A stretch of DNA of 64,000 nt, taken from assembly GCF_026213295.1 (NCBI RefSeq), contig NC_079415.1, positions 24,341,847 through 24,405,846 of the forward strand, in the 5' to 3' direction. Position numbers and translations under genes: made by a program. The notes below the pieces were generated by a model that was given only the letters and a program-made list of their open reading frames with translations, did no database searches and was not told the DNA's origin. Source of the stretch: Gadus chalcogrammus (taxonomy: Eukaryota > Chordata > Actinopteri > Gadiformes > Gadidae). This document shows positions 1-11,944 of the stretch, piece by piece (within the stretch, counting starts at the first letter, position 1; each line of letters begins with the position of its first letter).

Positions 1-89
1 TGTCAGCGAGACCAATGGTTCGGCGGGAACAGGACACAGCAGTATAGCTATGACAGGTGCACTAGCGAGCATGTTTGGCAATATAAAAA

Positions 90-296
90 TGACTTGAACT
101 AATTATGGAAGTACCAGAGACGTCGGAGAACAATTCATAATATTGTAATGCCCATGGAAGAGGCAGTGAATGAAGTATTGATTAGAGAGCGATTTATTAG
201 ATACCACCGCTAATAACCATTGGAACACTTCAACACCAGTAACCACAGCAACGCACAACAAACCCCGGCCCGCCCCCATCTCCCAAACCCTGTGTA
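90..296. mobile_element. Harbinger-type MITE end joined to an LTR fragment
   Basis: Bases about 90-143 match the end of the MITE family that recurs in this window (signature CCAGAGACGTCGGAGAA followed by ATTCATAATAT). An LTR-like sequence beginning TGTAATG starts at about 144 and runs to about 296 (ending near AACCCTGTGTA). The same MITE/LTR junction recurs at about 21060 (inverted) and 24484. The LTR resembles that of the gypsy element at 4233-9696 but is shorter and diverged. Nothing gene-like was seen in 297-640. Confidence 0.6.
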
Positions 297-632
297 TGTG
301 TATGACAATTTTTTTCCACTAAAATAATTGTATCTTGCACTATTTAGATCATTTTCAGCCTTGATTTACCTTTCTAGGCACATGCAATTTCTAATATTTT
401 GTACATGGACAAGATTGCTTATAAAATATTTCCCAGTGATCTTCACAATATTCTAAACACATGCACATCCCAACATTGACATGCCGTTGCAATGCACATA
501 TCCACGGATAAGGACTAGTTTTTATTATTTTACACCGTGGCAAAATTCTACGCGCGCTACTCCTGCGGTCTCATAAAAGGCCTCTCCATCCCAAAGTCCC
601 GGGCCAAATTTTTGGGCCAGTCCATCCCTGCA

Positions 633-3600
633 CAAAGCAATACTATTTTTGAAATAATAACAAGCCATAATACAATGTCTACATTGTATTTGTTTTGTAA
701 TGTACATTGTAATGTTTACAAAACACATCACATTTAGTACAGCGCCCTACTGGTCAAAGATCACCTTTGATCTCTAGGTCAAAGGTGACGTCAATTTGAT
801 GAGTGTCCCCATGATGATGTCATGGGTCTTTGTACCAAGTTGTTTATGATATTTCAAAGGGCTGCTGAAAAGTTGGCTTGCTTCCTGTTTGGCAAGTTTG
901 GCTATGATATGTTAAAGAGTTACTGAGAAATGGGCTTACTTCCTGTTTGGCGGCTTCACCGTCAAATTTGATTGGCTGTCACGGCCAAAATGTTTTGAAT
1001 TTGAAAAAGATGTTTGACGCATTTGTTCAACTTGGTCTGAAGATCATATCGGGCAAGTTTCATGAAGATTGTACGGAATTTGTGGCCTGTGGATATGTAC
1101 TGTAATGACCACAGTAATAATCCTGTTAGGCGGCTTCACCGTCAAATTTGATTGGCTGTCATGGCCAAAATGTTTGACGCATTTGTTCAACTTGGTCTGA
1201 AGATCATATCGGGCAAGTTTCATGAAGATTGTACAGAATTTGTGGCCTGTGGATATGTACTATTGATTTTGACAACTTTCAACATGGCGGCTAAATTCAG
1301 ATGTTTCCATGAGAAATAATTTATTAGCGATATGGATTGGTCTGGCAGTATCACCAGACATTGACAATAAGTTTGAAACATACTCACTTGAAGAGAGAGG
1401 AGTTAAAACACATCTTCATGAATTACAGCGCCCCCTAGAAGTCAAAGGTCACCATTATTTGGGCATCATCAGGATAGAGTCCTAAACTATGAGCCAAGCG
1501 ACTCACCATGAGTTCAGAGGCAGTCCCACTGTATTGGTCTGGTTCCCAGGCTGGTCCTACTAGGTTATGGCAGAGCCTCTTGGGGGAGATGGTATAGATT
1601 CAGGGCCGGAAACCAGAGCTGCCATGGGTGGAGTGACACCTTGTTTCCTGTTTCGTTACCAAGATATTACACAAGAGAAAACTTGGATGAAGCTTACAGA
1701 AGGGGATTTTAACAAGTGTATTTCTAAAGTATTTTACAGTATTCCTCAATGAGCAGCCATGGATTAGTGGGCATTTTGCCCAAGATGCCTAGAGTCTGCC
1801 AAAGACCGTGAACTGTGATCAATGGGGATCGAACACAACTGCCCGTGAACTATCCTGCAAGTGCAACACAGTATCACAGGCAGTGGTTCCCAACTTTTGA
1901 CCGAAATGTTCATCAAGACCTTTCAAGTACCTCCTCATATGCAAAGATAAAGCAGTACAGCTGAGCACAGAGATCTCACATAGTTCAAAAACAACTATTA
2001 CTGCAGAAGGCCATGCAGTATGTCATGTGTATGGTCCCAATGTGTTTATTTAGCAAACCCAAATCCACACCAAAATTATATCGATGACAGTACAATGAAA
2101 AGCATATAATGTAAACACAAAGCAATACTATTTTTGAAATAATAACGAGCCATAATACAATGTCTACATTGTATTTGTTTTGTAATGTACATTGTAATGT
2201 TTACAAAACACATCACATTTAGTACAGCGCCCTACTGGTCAAAGATCACCTTTGATCTCTAGGTCAAAGGTGACGTCAATTTGATGAGTGTCCCCATGAT
2301 GATGTCATGGGTCTTTGTACCAAGTTTGTTTATGATATTTCAAAGGGCTGCTGAAAAGTTGGCTTGCTTCCTGTTTGGCAAGTTTGGCTATGATATGTTA
2401 AAGAGTTACTGAGAAATGGGCTTACTTCCTGTTTGGCGGCTTCACCGTCAAATTTGATTGGCTGTCACGGCCAAAATGTTTTGAATTTGAAAAAGATGTT
2501 TGACGCATTTGTTCAACTTGGTCTGAAGATCATATCGGGCAAGTTTCATGAAGATTGTACGGAATTTGTGGCCTGTGGATATGTACTGTAATGACCACAG
2601 TAATAATCCTGTTAGGCGGCTTCACCGTCAAATTTGATTGGCTGTCATGGCCAAAATGTTTGACGCATTTGTTCAACTTGGTCTGAAGATCATATCGGGC
2701 AAGTTTCATGAAGATTGTACAGAATTTGTGGCCTGTGGATATGTACTATTGATTTTGACAACTTTCAACATGGCGGCTAAATTCAGATGTTTCCATGAGA
2801 AATAATTTATTAGCGATATGGATTGGTCTGGCAGTATCACCAGACATTGACAATAAGTTTGAAACATACTCACTTGAAGAGAGAGGAGTTAAAACAAATC
2901 TTCATGAATTACAGCGCCCCCTAGAAGTCAAAGGTCACCATTATTTGGGCATCATCAGGATAGAGTCCTAAACTATGAGCCAAGCGACTCACCATGAGTT
3001 CAGAGGCAGTCCCACTGTATTGGTCTGGTTCCCAGGCTGGTCCTACTAGGTTATGGCAGAGCCTCTTGGGGGAGATGGTATAGATTCAGGGCCGGAAACC
3101 AGAGCTGCCATGGGTGGAGTGACACCTTGTTTCCTGTTTCGTTACCAAGATATTACACAAGAGAAAACTTGGATGAAGCTTACAGAAGGGGATTTTAACA
3201 AGTGTATTTCTAAAGTATTTTACAGTATTCCTCAATGAGCAGCCATGGATTAGTGGGCATTTTGCCCAAGATGCCTAGAGTCTGCCATAGACCGTGAACT
3301 GTGATCAATGGGGATCGAACACAACTGCCCGTGAACTATCCTGCAAGTGCAACACAGTATCACAGGCAGTGGTTCCCAACTTTTGACCAAAATGTTCATC
3401 AAGACCTTTCAAGTACCTCCTCATATGTAAAGATAAAGCAGTACAGCTGAGCACAGAGATCTCACATAGTTCAAAAACAACTATTACTGCAGAAGGCCAT
3501 GCAGTATGTCATGAGTATGCTCCCAATGTGTTTATTTAGCAAACCCAAATCCACACCAAAATTATATCGATGACAGTACAATGAAAAGCATATAATGTAA

Positions 3601-4232
3601 ACACAAAGCAATACTATTTTTGAAATAATAACGAGCCATAATACAATGTCTACATTGTATTTGTTTTGTAATGTACATTGTAATGTTTACAAAACACATC
3701 ACATTTAGTACAGCGCCCTACTGGTCAAAGATCACCTTTGATCTCTAGGTCAAAGGTGACGTCAATTTGATGAGTGTCCCCATGATGATGTCATGGGTCT
3801 TTGCACCAAGTTTGTTTATGATATTTCAAAGGGCTGCTGAAAAGTTGGCTTGCTTCCTGTTTGGCAAGTTTGGCTATGATATGTTAAAGAGTTACTGAGA
3901 AATGGGCTTACTTCCTGTTTGGCGGCTTCACCGTCAAATTTGATTGGCTGTCACGGCCAAAATGTTTTGAATTTGAAAAAGATGTTTGACGCATTTGTTC
4001 AACTTGGTCTGAAGATCATATCGGACAAGTTTCATGAAGATTGTACGGAATTTGTGGCCTGTGGATATGTACTGTAATGACCACAGTAATAATCCTGTTT
4101 GGCGGCTTCACCGTCAAATTTGATTGGCTGTCACGGCCAAAATGTTTGAAGCATTTTTTCAACTTGTTCTGAAGATCATATCGGGCAAGTTTCATGAAGA
4201 TTGTACAGAATTTGTGGCCTGTGGATATGTAC
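633..4232. repeat. Tandem satellite array, period 1486 bp, about 2.4 copies
   Basis: The words starting at 633, 2119 and 3605 are the same, giving a period of exactly 1486 bp; copies 1 and 2 differ by only scattered bases. Each unit contains two versions of a roughly 110-bp segment (GGCTTCACCGTCAAATTTG) and the phrase CAGCGCCCTACTGGTCAAAG. It also holds a block (about 1497-2170) that occurs alone and inverted at 12722-13387. A 61-codon frame at 1567-1752 and 3053-3238 is part of the repeat and shows no gene structure. Direct-repeat-like AGGTCAAAGGTGAC occurs once per unit. The array continues after the gypsy insertion. Confidence 0.9.
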
Positions 4233-4421
4233 TGTAATGACCACAGGCGAGGTAGTGAGCGAAGAAAGCTTGTTAGCCGGTTTATTAGATTCCACAATCG
4301 GACAGGCAGGCACAGCTCAACCGGAAATCTACAACACCCGAAAACTCCCGCCCAGAAGTAAACCCCCAGGAACCCCCTCTCAGAAGTCCTACCCCTTCCT
4401 CCCAAACCCTGTGACGCTACA
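4233..4421 (-). repeat. 3' LTR of the gypsy element
   Basis: About 189 bp starting TGTAATGACCACAGG and ending GTGACGCTACA on the + strand. It aligns along its length with 9502-9696. Sense-strand polypurine sequence lies directly inside it. Confidence 0.85.
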
Positions 4422-4663
4422 TTACCCCCCCTTCACAAAGTTCCTCGCCTCGAGGAATCACAGAAAAAAAAACACAGCCCTCAGAATAACGTAACTTCTC
4501 TTTAACATAACAGGCTTCAACCCCCCCCCACATAACAACAGGAACAACGCTGAACAACATTACTAAACTCATCCTACAGATAGCAAACAAAGTCTTTTAA
4601 GTGCCCTGGTGGCCCCCTGGGACGTCGAGAACCCCTCCCCGGGACTTCGGTGTAAAGGGTACG

Positions 4664-4763
4664 NNNNNNNNNNNNNNNNNNNNNNNNNNNNNNNNNNNNN
4701 NNNNNNNNNNNNNNNNNNNNNNNNNNNNNNNNNNNNNNNNNNNNNNNNNNNNNNNNNNNNNNN
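4664..4763. other. Assembly gap of 100 N
   Basis: Exactly 100 undetermined bases, the usual placeholder for a gap of unknown size. It falls inside the gypsy element between its 3' LTR and the integrase coding region, so the real distance there is unknown. Confidence 0.99.
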
Positions 4764-4906
4764 GGGCCTTCAGCACCTGGGAGGGGAAGGGGGGATGGGG
4801 GGCAAAGGGTATCGGATACAGGGGAGGGCCGGTTATCCCCGGCAGCTGGGGGGGGTGAGCTTTGAGGCGGCAGGGCGGCAGCGAGGGGTAACGGGACCCC
4901 CCTGGG

Positions 4907-6084
4907 TCAGTGGGGAGGCACCCCCTTGGTACGGAGCCAGTCTGTCTCTGTGCAGAGCCACCCTTCTTCCTTTAGGTGGTAGGTGCAACCGGTACACCAC
5001 CTCACCCAGCCTCTCCAGAACTCGACAGGGGCCCACCCAAGGACTGTCCAGTTTAGGACATCTCCCTTCTTCCTTTGGGGATTGAACACCCAAACTAGCT
5101 CTCCCGCCTGGAAATGCCGGCCTTTGCTTTCTATGTCGTAATTTCTTTTCTGCCTCACCCCTGCCCTCTGCTGTTGCTCCTGGGCAAATAGGTGGGCCGA
5201 CTCCAGGCGGTCTTGGAGTCTCCTGGCATACTCAGGGCCAGGGGAGACGTCTGGGGCATCCGGTGGACGACCGAACGCTAACTCCGCCGGGGTAGGAAGC
5301 TCCCTTCCCAGCATGAGAAGGGACGGCGTGCATGACGTAGACTCCTGCACGGCGGTGCGGCAAGCCATGAGAACCAGGGGAAGGTGGTTATCCCAGTCTC
5401 TCTGGTGCTGGGAGGTGAGGATGGCCAGCTGTTGGCCCATGGTGCGGTGGAAGCGCTCCACCAGTCCATCACTCTGCGGCCTCTGGGGAGTGGTGCGGGT
5501 CTTATGAATGCCCAGGCGCTCACACATAGCGGAGAACACCCGGGACTCAAAGTTTCTCCCCTGGTCGCTATGCAAAGTCTCTGGCACCCCAAAACGGCTG
5601 AACATGCCCTCCAACAGGGCGTCGGCCACAGTCTCAGCTTCTTGATCGGGGATGGCATAGGCTTCGGGCCACTTGGAGAAGTAGTCGATGGCCGTGAGAA
5701 CGTAGTGGTTGCCACGGTCCGGCGTGGCAGCGGCCCCTCCACATCCACCGCCACCCTCTCCATAGGTGCGCCCACCAGAAACTGCTGAAGGGGAGCATGT
5801 GAGCGCCCGGTGGGGCCCTTCCATGCGGTGCAGGGGTCACACCGCCGGCAAAAGTCCTCGACATCCCTCCGGGACCAGCCCCAGTAAAAACCCTGGCGTT
5901 GGCGTCGGAGGGTCTTAGCAACCCCAAAGTAACCTGACCCTGCGGCTCCATGCATGGCCTCGAGCACTGCCCCCTGTAGGCCCTTGAGAACCACAACCTG
6001 CCACCTCTCTTCGCCCGTGGCCGGCTCCTTCCAGGCCTGCTGCAGCACGCCCGGCAGAGGCGCAGGGCCCCGAACTTGGCCCAC
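4907..6084 (-). pseudogene. gypsy integrase, frameshifted
   Basis: Two overlapping minus-strand frames together cover an integrase. The upstream frame (to about 5700) carries the zinc-binding part, with CRRCDPC as its CxxC half. The downstream frame (5824-4907) carries the DDE core: first Asp in AIDYFSKW, second in HSDQGRNF, Glu in GLVERFHR, followed by a C-terminal GELVWVFNP segment. A shift between the frames near 5700 breaks the protein. The enzyme would insert element cDNA into chromosomes. It follows RNase H in the order usual for Ty3/gypsy. Confidence 0.88.
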
Positions 6085-7640
6085 AGTCCCTTGACATCTC
6101 TGGAGAGGGCGGCCACCTCATCCCACAGTGGTTTACGCTGCGCTTCCACCCACTGCAACACCGGCTGAAGGTCGGTATCATGCTCCTGCTGCTTTCTCCA
6201 ATCGCCTCGATCTATGGTCTCCAACCCTCGGCAGACGACCTCCAACTGCTGCACCGCGGCGCATCCCCCCTCCTCTGCCCGCAGCTCTCTCTCACGGGCC
6301 TCCTTCCTCTCGCAGCAGCGACACCCCTCGGCAGCGCAGGGCCACCAAGAGAGTGCGTCGGCGTTGGTGTGTCGGGCTCCAGCCCGGTGTTCCACTTTGA
6401 AGACGTAGGCCTGGAGTTCCTCCAACCAACTGGCCACCTGCCCTTCCGGCTCTTTGAAGGTCATGAGCCACTGGAGAGCTGAGTGGTCGGTCCTCACTGT
6501 AAAAGGCAGGCCGCAGAGGTAGTACCTGAAGTGACGGATGGAGAGCACTACGGCCAAGAGCTCTCTGCGGGTAACGCAATAACGCCGCTCCGCCTTGTTA
6601 AAGGCCCGGCTAAAGTACGCCACCACTCTCTCTCCATCAAGCCCCACTTGGGAGAGCACCCCTCCCACCCCGATGCCACTAGCATCGGTGTCCAGCATGA
6701 ACGGCAGCGAGGGGTCAGCTGGGGCCAGCACGGGGGACTCGCTCAGGGCACGCTGAAGGCTGGTGAACGCCCCCTGGCACTGCTCAGTCCACAGGAAGAC
6801 ACTGTCCTTTTGTAGTAGCCTGTAAAGAGGAGCAGCCAAACATGAAAAACCCCGCACAAACTTCCGGCAATAGGAAGCCAGACCCAGGAAGCTCTTGAGC
6901 TGCCTCTGAATAGCCGGGGTGGGCCAGTCTGCAACTGCCTGCACTTTCGCTTCCATTGTGCTGATGCCCTCCCCCCCATTGGTGTGACCCAAGAACTGTA
7001 CCTCTCTGCGCATAAAGTGACACTCATCTGGGTGCAGCTTCAGGCCCGCTGCACGGATCCGTTCCAGCACCCGCCGCAGGGACTCGAGGGCGGAGTCAAA
7101 GGAGCTGCCATGCGCCAGGATTTCGTCCAGGTATACCAGGCACTGTTGGCGGGGGATGCCTGACAAAACCCGGTCCATCAGGCGGGCGAAGGTGGCTGGA
7201 GTGTTACACAGTCCAAAACTAAGGACTTGGAACTGCCACAAATCCCGGCCCGTGCAGAACGCTGTCTTGAGTCTTGCTTCTGGGGAGAGGGGCACCTGGT
7301 AGTACCCACTGCGGAGGTCCAAGGCAGAGAACCAGGACGATCCCGAGACCAAGCCCAAGGACTCGTCGATGCGCGGCAGCGGGTACAAATCTTTTTTGGT
7401 CACCCCGTTCACCGGCATGTAGTCTGGGCAGAGCCGCCAGGTGCCGTTCTTTTTGGGGACCATATGACAACAGCGGACGCCCAAGGACTGTTGCAAGGCT
7501 CAATTACGCCTGCCTGCAGCATGTCCTCCACCGCTTGGTCACACGCCTCCTGACGCGCCAAAGGGAGACGACGCGGCCGACACTTGATAGGCCTGGCCTC
7601 CCCAGTGTCGATCTAGTGCAGCACCAAGGGAGTCCGGCCC
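5634..7640 (-). pseudogene. gypsy reverse transcriptase and RNase H, frameshifted
   Basis: The reverse transcriptase starts upstream of an in-frame TAG near 7613 and a frameshift near 7470-7500, then reads openly from 7496. Recognisable parts are VPKKNGTWRLC, LDLRSGYYQVPL and the active-site segment VYLDEILAHG. The family consensus there is YxDD; here the second Asp codon is GAA (Glu) at 7122-7124. RNase H follows with DTDASGIGVGGVLSQ, the RRELLAVV glutamate and RTDHSALQWL. The frame drifts out of the integrase near 6050. Role in the parent element: making and processing cDNA. Confidence 0.9.
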
Positions 7641-7643
7641 ACG

Positions 7644-8543
7644 TCATCCTCCCTCATAGCAAAACTGTCCTGGAACTCCAGCAGCAACTGCCACAACCGC
7701 TCCTGCTGCTGGTCGTCCAGCCCCTCCCGGTTCTTTAGCCATATCTCCCTCACGGTCGGCGGCGACGCCCCCCCCCTCCAGTCGTCGTGACTGGGCCTGG
7801 GCTGCTTGGGGCACATAAGTCCTGGGAAAGGTTACGGACGCCACAGGCAGGGGGTCGCTGACTTCGGGCTCTACTGCACACACTGCCGGCGTGATGGGCC
7901 TCAGGGGCGGCCCCGAACCTGAGCCAGTGGGCAACAAAGCGATCACAGGCCCCCCTCGGAAGCTCACCGTGCCCCCGTCCAGATCGAGTCGACAACCTGT
8001 GGCCTTCAAAAAGTCAAAGCCCAGAATACATGGGTCCTGCACCGCTGCTACCCACACTGGGTGACGTACGTCCTTTCCCCCCAAAGTCAACGTAAGTAGC
8101 CCTGTACCTTTCATCGGGGCCAGCCCCCCTGTGGCCGTGCGCAGCTGCACGTCAGTGGGCTTCAACCGAATCCACTCCGGGCACACGTCTGGTCTGAGCA
8201 CAGTCACTGATGAACCGGTATCCACCAGGGCCGAACACGGCACCCCCTCCACGGCCACAGGAACATAGCATGAATCCCCGTCACTGAGTCGACCCACCAC
8301 CACCGCCGCCCTAGAAGCTTCGATGACGTCTGCTTCTGGGGGAAGTGGGTCTTGGCTCCCTCCGCACATCCCCCCCTGTGCAGGCCCTGAGGCGTTTCCC
8401 GACCCGCGCGTGAAGTGGGGCAATCTCTGACCAAATGTCCAGGTTGGCCACACCCCCAGCAGACTCTTTGGTCGGGACGCTGTCGAATGCGTGACGGCTG
8501 CAGTGATACGGCCCTTATCAGTTCCGTAATTTCTGTCGCCCAC
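7644..8543 (-). pseudogene. gypsy aspartic protease region
   Basis: This 299-codon minus-strand frame contains the retroviral-type protease signature ALVDTGSSVTVL and downstream ILGFDFL, the usual flap-to-C-terminal hallmark of a single-chain retropepsin. Its first ~40 residues are gag in another frame, so the protease lies one frame away from gag. Whether that is an original programmed frameshift or decay cannot be told from one copy. It is followed by a linker into the reverse transcriptase. Confidence 0.82.
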
Positions 8544-9376
8544 GCCGGCTTTTCCTCTGCCGCCGGGCCCCGGGCTGCTCCCCCTGCCGGATAACTCCCT
8601 CTTGGGCCCCCCTCAGCGACCGCGCCCCACACGATTTCCCTCTCCACGGCCATCTCCAAAGCTGACTGAAGAGAAATTGGGTGCTGTAATTGCACTTGAA
8701 CCCGCAGCTCCAGAGGAAGGAGGGCTCTGATGAACTGGTCCCGTGCCAACTCACTCTGCACGCTGGGGGGCATGTGTGCATATGCCCTACGTGTCAGGCT
8801 CTCAATGTCATTAGCCAACACCCTCAGCGACTCCCCCGGCTTCCTGCAGCGGTCACCAAGCTCATTACGAAGGAGCTCCGGCTTCACACATTGTCCAAAC
8901 CGCCTCTGCAAGGCCCCCACTAAAGCTCCGTAATCCCGTCTCTCCCCCGGTGAAAGCAGCAGCAGGCACGACAACGCGCCGTCTGTGAGGCACAAAGCCA
9001 GCTGCAATGCTTTAGCCTCTACTGTCCATCCCCCAGCGTCAGCCAGCAGTTCAAATTGAGCATGAAACGCCTCCCAGTCAGACCTACAGGAGTACTTAGG
9101 CGTCTTAACCGAAACGGCGACAACTGGGACATGGGAGGCGGCAACTGGAACATGGGCGCCGCCATGTCTGTTTACATCCCGAGCCGCGGGCTCCCACTCC
9201 GGGCGCGCGGGAAGAGAAGACAGCCCTGCGTCGGCCGCCAGCTTCCTTGCAGCTTCTCTCAACCCCTCTCTGGCCTCGTGGGAAGCTCTGCAAAACTCCT
9301 CATACGCGTCTTCTGTCCATCCGAACGCGCCAGTCTCCCGCTCCACCTCCTCCTCTTTCACTTTCGGAAAAGACAT
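8204..9376 (-). pseudogene. gypsy gag with CCHC zinc knuckle
   Basis: The frame opens with ATG at 9376, inside the 5' LTR, and runs 390 codons. The middle resembles the retrotransposon gag capsid fold (WEAFHAQFELLADAGGW, then LQLALCLTDGALSCL and an RFGQ segment). Near the C-terminus a CCHC knuckle, CWGCGQPGHLVRDC, follows a basic stretch. Gag would form the particle and bind element RNA. The open reading length is intact to the knuckle; the last ~40 residues look out of frame. Confidence 0.88.
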
Positions 9377-9501
9377 GACCGACGTGAACTAACCGAACAC
9401 TGAAAATAACGCTGTAGCCCCACCTCAGCGAAGAAACCAAAGTAGCTCCGCTTGGTACGAAAAACTCTCCACCCACTCCCGTCGTTGTTCATTCTGACCC
9501 G

Positions 9502-9696
9502 GTAAATGACCACAGGCGAGGTGGTTAGTGGCGACGAAAGCTCTGTTAGCCGGTATGATGATTACACAATCGGACCAGGCAGGCACAGTCAACCGTGAAA
9601 AATACAACACCGAAAACTCACGCCCGGGAAGTACAATCCCCAGGCAACCCCCCTCACGAAGTCCCGCCCCTTCCTCCCCAAACCCTGTGACGTACA
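9502..9696 (-). repeat. 5' LTR of the gypsy element
   Basis: Aligns with the LTR at 4233-4421 (shared CCACAGGCGAGGT, TTAGCCGGT and AACCCTGTGACG blocks) and ends in CA immediately before the GTAC target duplicate. The inner edge has drifted (TAAATGACC instead of TGTAATGACC). The two LTRs differ at many positions, so the insertion is not recent. The primer-binding site was not identified with confidence. Confidence 0.8.
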
Positions 9697-10271
9697 GTAC
9701 TATGATTTGACAACTTTCAACATGGCGGCTAAATTCTGATGTTTCCATGAGAAATAATTTATTAGCCATATAGATTGGTCTGACATTATCACCAGACATT
9801 GACAATAAGTTTGAAATATACTCATGTGAAGAGAGACGAGTTAAAACACATCTTCATTAAATACAGGGCCCCCTAGACGTCAGAGGTCACCATTATTTGG
9901 GCATCATCAGGATAGAATCATAAACTATGAGCCAAATTTGGTTCAGATGATGATTTCATGGGTCTTTGTACCCAGTTTGTTTATGATGTGTCAAAGGGCT
10001 GCTGAAAAATTGGCTTACTTCCTGTTTGGCAAGTTTGGCTATGATATGTTTAAACGAGTTGCTGAGAAATGGGCTTACTTCCTGTTTGGCAGCTTCACCG
10101 TCAAATTTGATTGGCTGTCACGGCCAAACGGTTTTGAATTTGAAAAAGCTCTTTGAGGCACTTGGTCTGAAGATCATATCGGGCAAGTTTCATGAAGATT
10201 GTACAGAATTTATGGCCTGTGGATATGTACCATTGATTTTTGACAACGTTTCCATGAGAAATAATTTATTA
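9697..10271. repeat. Satellite array, continuation right of the gypsy element
   Basis: Sequence resumes exactly where the array breaks at 4232 (CAACTTTCAACATGGCGGC and on). Here the unit lacks the ~670-bp block found in the 1486-bp units, going straight from TAAACTATGAGCCAA to the ATGATTTCATGGGTC part. This shows that the shorter form of about 600-800 bp is the older unit. A further stretch (about 10786-10965) follows the LINE insertion. Confidence 0.85.
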
Positions 10272-10785
10272 CATTCAGGGCATTTAGCAGACGCTTTTAT
10301 CCAAAGCAACTTACAATAAGTACATTTGTCATAAGAAGTGCATCACTATTACACGCTGTCGGACATACAGAAAGGATGTTCATCGAACCAAGTGCAAGTA
10401 CAACAATCGTCTAGGCTAACCAAATCCCTGTGTTACAGCAATGATAGCAGCTACTGCAGTTGCTACACAGTTAAGTACTATAATACAATAATACAATACA
10501 ATACAGTTTACAATGGTGGCCAGAAGGGGGAGGGTAGCTATGCAGTGTCGAGGTGGACCCTGAACAGGTGAGTCTTGAGGTCTTTTCGGAAGATAGATGA
10601 GCGACTCTGCGGTCCTGAGAGCGGCAGGGAGCTCGTTCCACCACTGAGGTCCAAAACGAGAAAAGTTGTGACTTTGCTTGAACGGCCTTTGCTAGCTCTT
10701 AGCGATGGCGGTACCAGACGTCCAGCTGAGGTAGTTGAGCGGAGGGATCGAGCTGGGGTGTGTGGCTTTAGCAATGGATTGGCTA
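10272..10785 (-). mobile_element. L2-type LINE 3' end fragment
   Basis: The minus strand carries the last residues of a LINE ORF, ending RKDLKTHLFRVHL and stop. A 3' tail follows, ending in the fish motif whose + strand form is TTTAGCAGACGCTTTTATCC (10279 onward). The ORF part is frameshifted, with GGTSSLPLSG where an intact copy would read in another frame. It interrupts the satellite between ATAATTTATTA and the CTATATGGATTGG continuation. The 5' end of the LINE is missing, as is usual for such insertions. Confidence 0.75.
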
Positions 10786-10965
10786 TATGGATTGGTCTGA
10801 CAGTATCACCAGACATTGACAATAAGTTTGAAATATGCTCATGTGAAGAGAGAGGAGTTGAAACACATCTTCATTATTTACAGCGCCCCCTAGATGTCAT
10901 AGGTCACCAAATTTGATGAGTGTCCCCATGATGATATCATGGGTCTTTGTACCAAGTCCATTTAT

Positions 10966-11944
10966 TTTTTTTGTATTTGTACCACGGTCATTTTAATGTT
11001 GATTTTAAATGCTCTTACACACTTTATTACATTGCCACTTTATTCTGGTCACCTATTTATGCATTGCACGGTCTTGCTGTAGGTGCAATACAATGTAAAG
11101 TCGTGTTGTTTGTTTTCGAGCTGGTTTACTAAAGAGGCTAATGTTGATAACAATAAACAACAACTTGCCAATTTCGTCACACATTCACAAAGACGAACGG
11201 GAACGCCTGAGACCGGAAATGACGTCACAAGTGCAACTCAAAAGGCTGGTGTCCGAGGCATCTGGATCACACCATTAGCTCTGATATTAGCTGTGACGTT
11301 AGCTTTGACGTTAGCATTTTAGCAACCACACACTCGCAGTTCGTTGTTAGAGTTGTCGGTAATGAACATGGCAAGGGTGCTCCACTGCCATGCAGGAGAT
11401 CTCCCTGAGTGTGTGTGGTGATGGCTGGTTTAACCTGTGTACACTGATTACTCAATGGGCCAGGGGCGGATGGTGTATAGGGGCGATTTGGGCGACGCAC
11501 TACCAACTGGGCTGAGAAGAAAGAGGATATATTTATTTTTTTTATTCTATCACAGCAAAAGTAGTTTTCAGTGTCCTAAACCTATTATCTGTCAGTGTCC
11601 AATCAGAATCGTCAGATTCAAGTCGCGTTTTCAACCTGGTCCCCGCCTCTATGGGCGAATTCATCCGGACGTGGAAAATCGCCCAAGCCTTCTCCGTTGA
11701 CTATAATGTTAAAACTTTTTTTTTTCGGCAATCTGAGCCTTCAATGCATTTTCAATGGGGATGGATTGGGACTCGCCCTAACGTGCTTGCGTCATACGTA
11801 ACTGAACAAAGAGCGCGAAGGGATATCTTCGATCAAGTCACTTGCTGATTTCAACATGGCTGCAAATGAGCGCAATTCCGTTTCGCCGCTCAAAGAAGTT
11901 CCTTTTAGTCGACGATCCAATTCAGAAAAAATGGAAATGAATAT
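10966..11944. other. No gene recognised
   Basis: Only short frames with no recognisable product. A small imperfect repeat of TGACGTTAGC lies near 11290-11320. Part of 11640-11900 has the look of dispersed non-coding repeat, but no ends or target duplications were found. Confidence 0.5.

Larger units (their letters stand above)
4233..9696 (-). mobile_element. Ty3/gypsy LTR retrotransposon, decayed, inserted in the satellite
   Basis: The element runs on the minus strand from its 5' LTR (right, to 9696) to its 3' LTR (left, from 4233). It begins TG and ends CA, and GTAC flanks both sides (4229-4232 and 9697-9700). Removing it rejoins a sequence that matches intact satellite copies. Gag with one CCHC knuckle, aspartic protease, reverse transcriptase, RNase H and integrase occur in Ty3/gypsy order. 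Several frameshifts, an in-frame stop and a changed catalytic residue make it inactive. A 100-N gap (4664-4763) hides part of the integrase tail or 3' region. A run of seven C next to the 3' LTR (4424-4431 area) reads on the sense strand as a polypurine tract. Confidence 0.93.

Noticed and set aside
1567..1752. 61-codon frame repeated at 3053-3238 and inverted at 13130-13315
   Set aside because: Conserved only because the repeat itself is conserved; no start context, splice sites or known domain. Treated as part of the satellite block.
4233..9696. Endogenous retrovirus
   Set aside because: No envelope gene; domain order and gag type are Ty3/gypsy retrotransposon.
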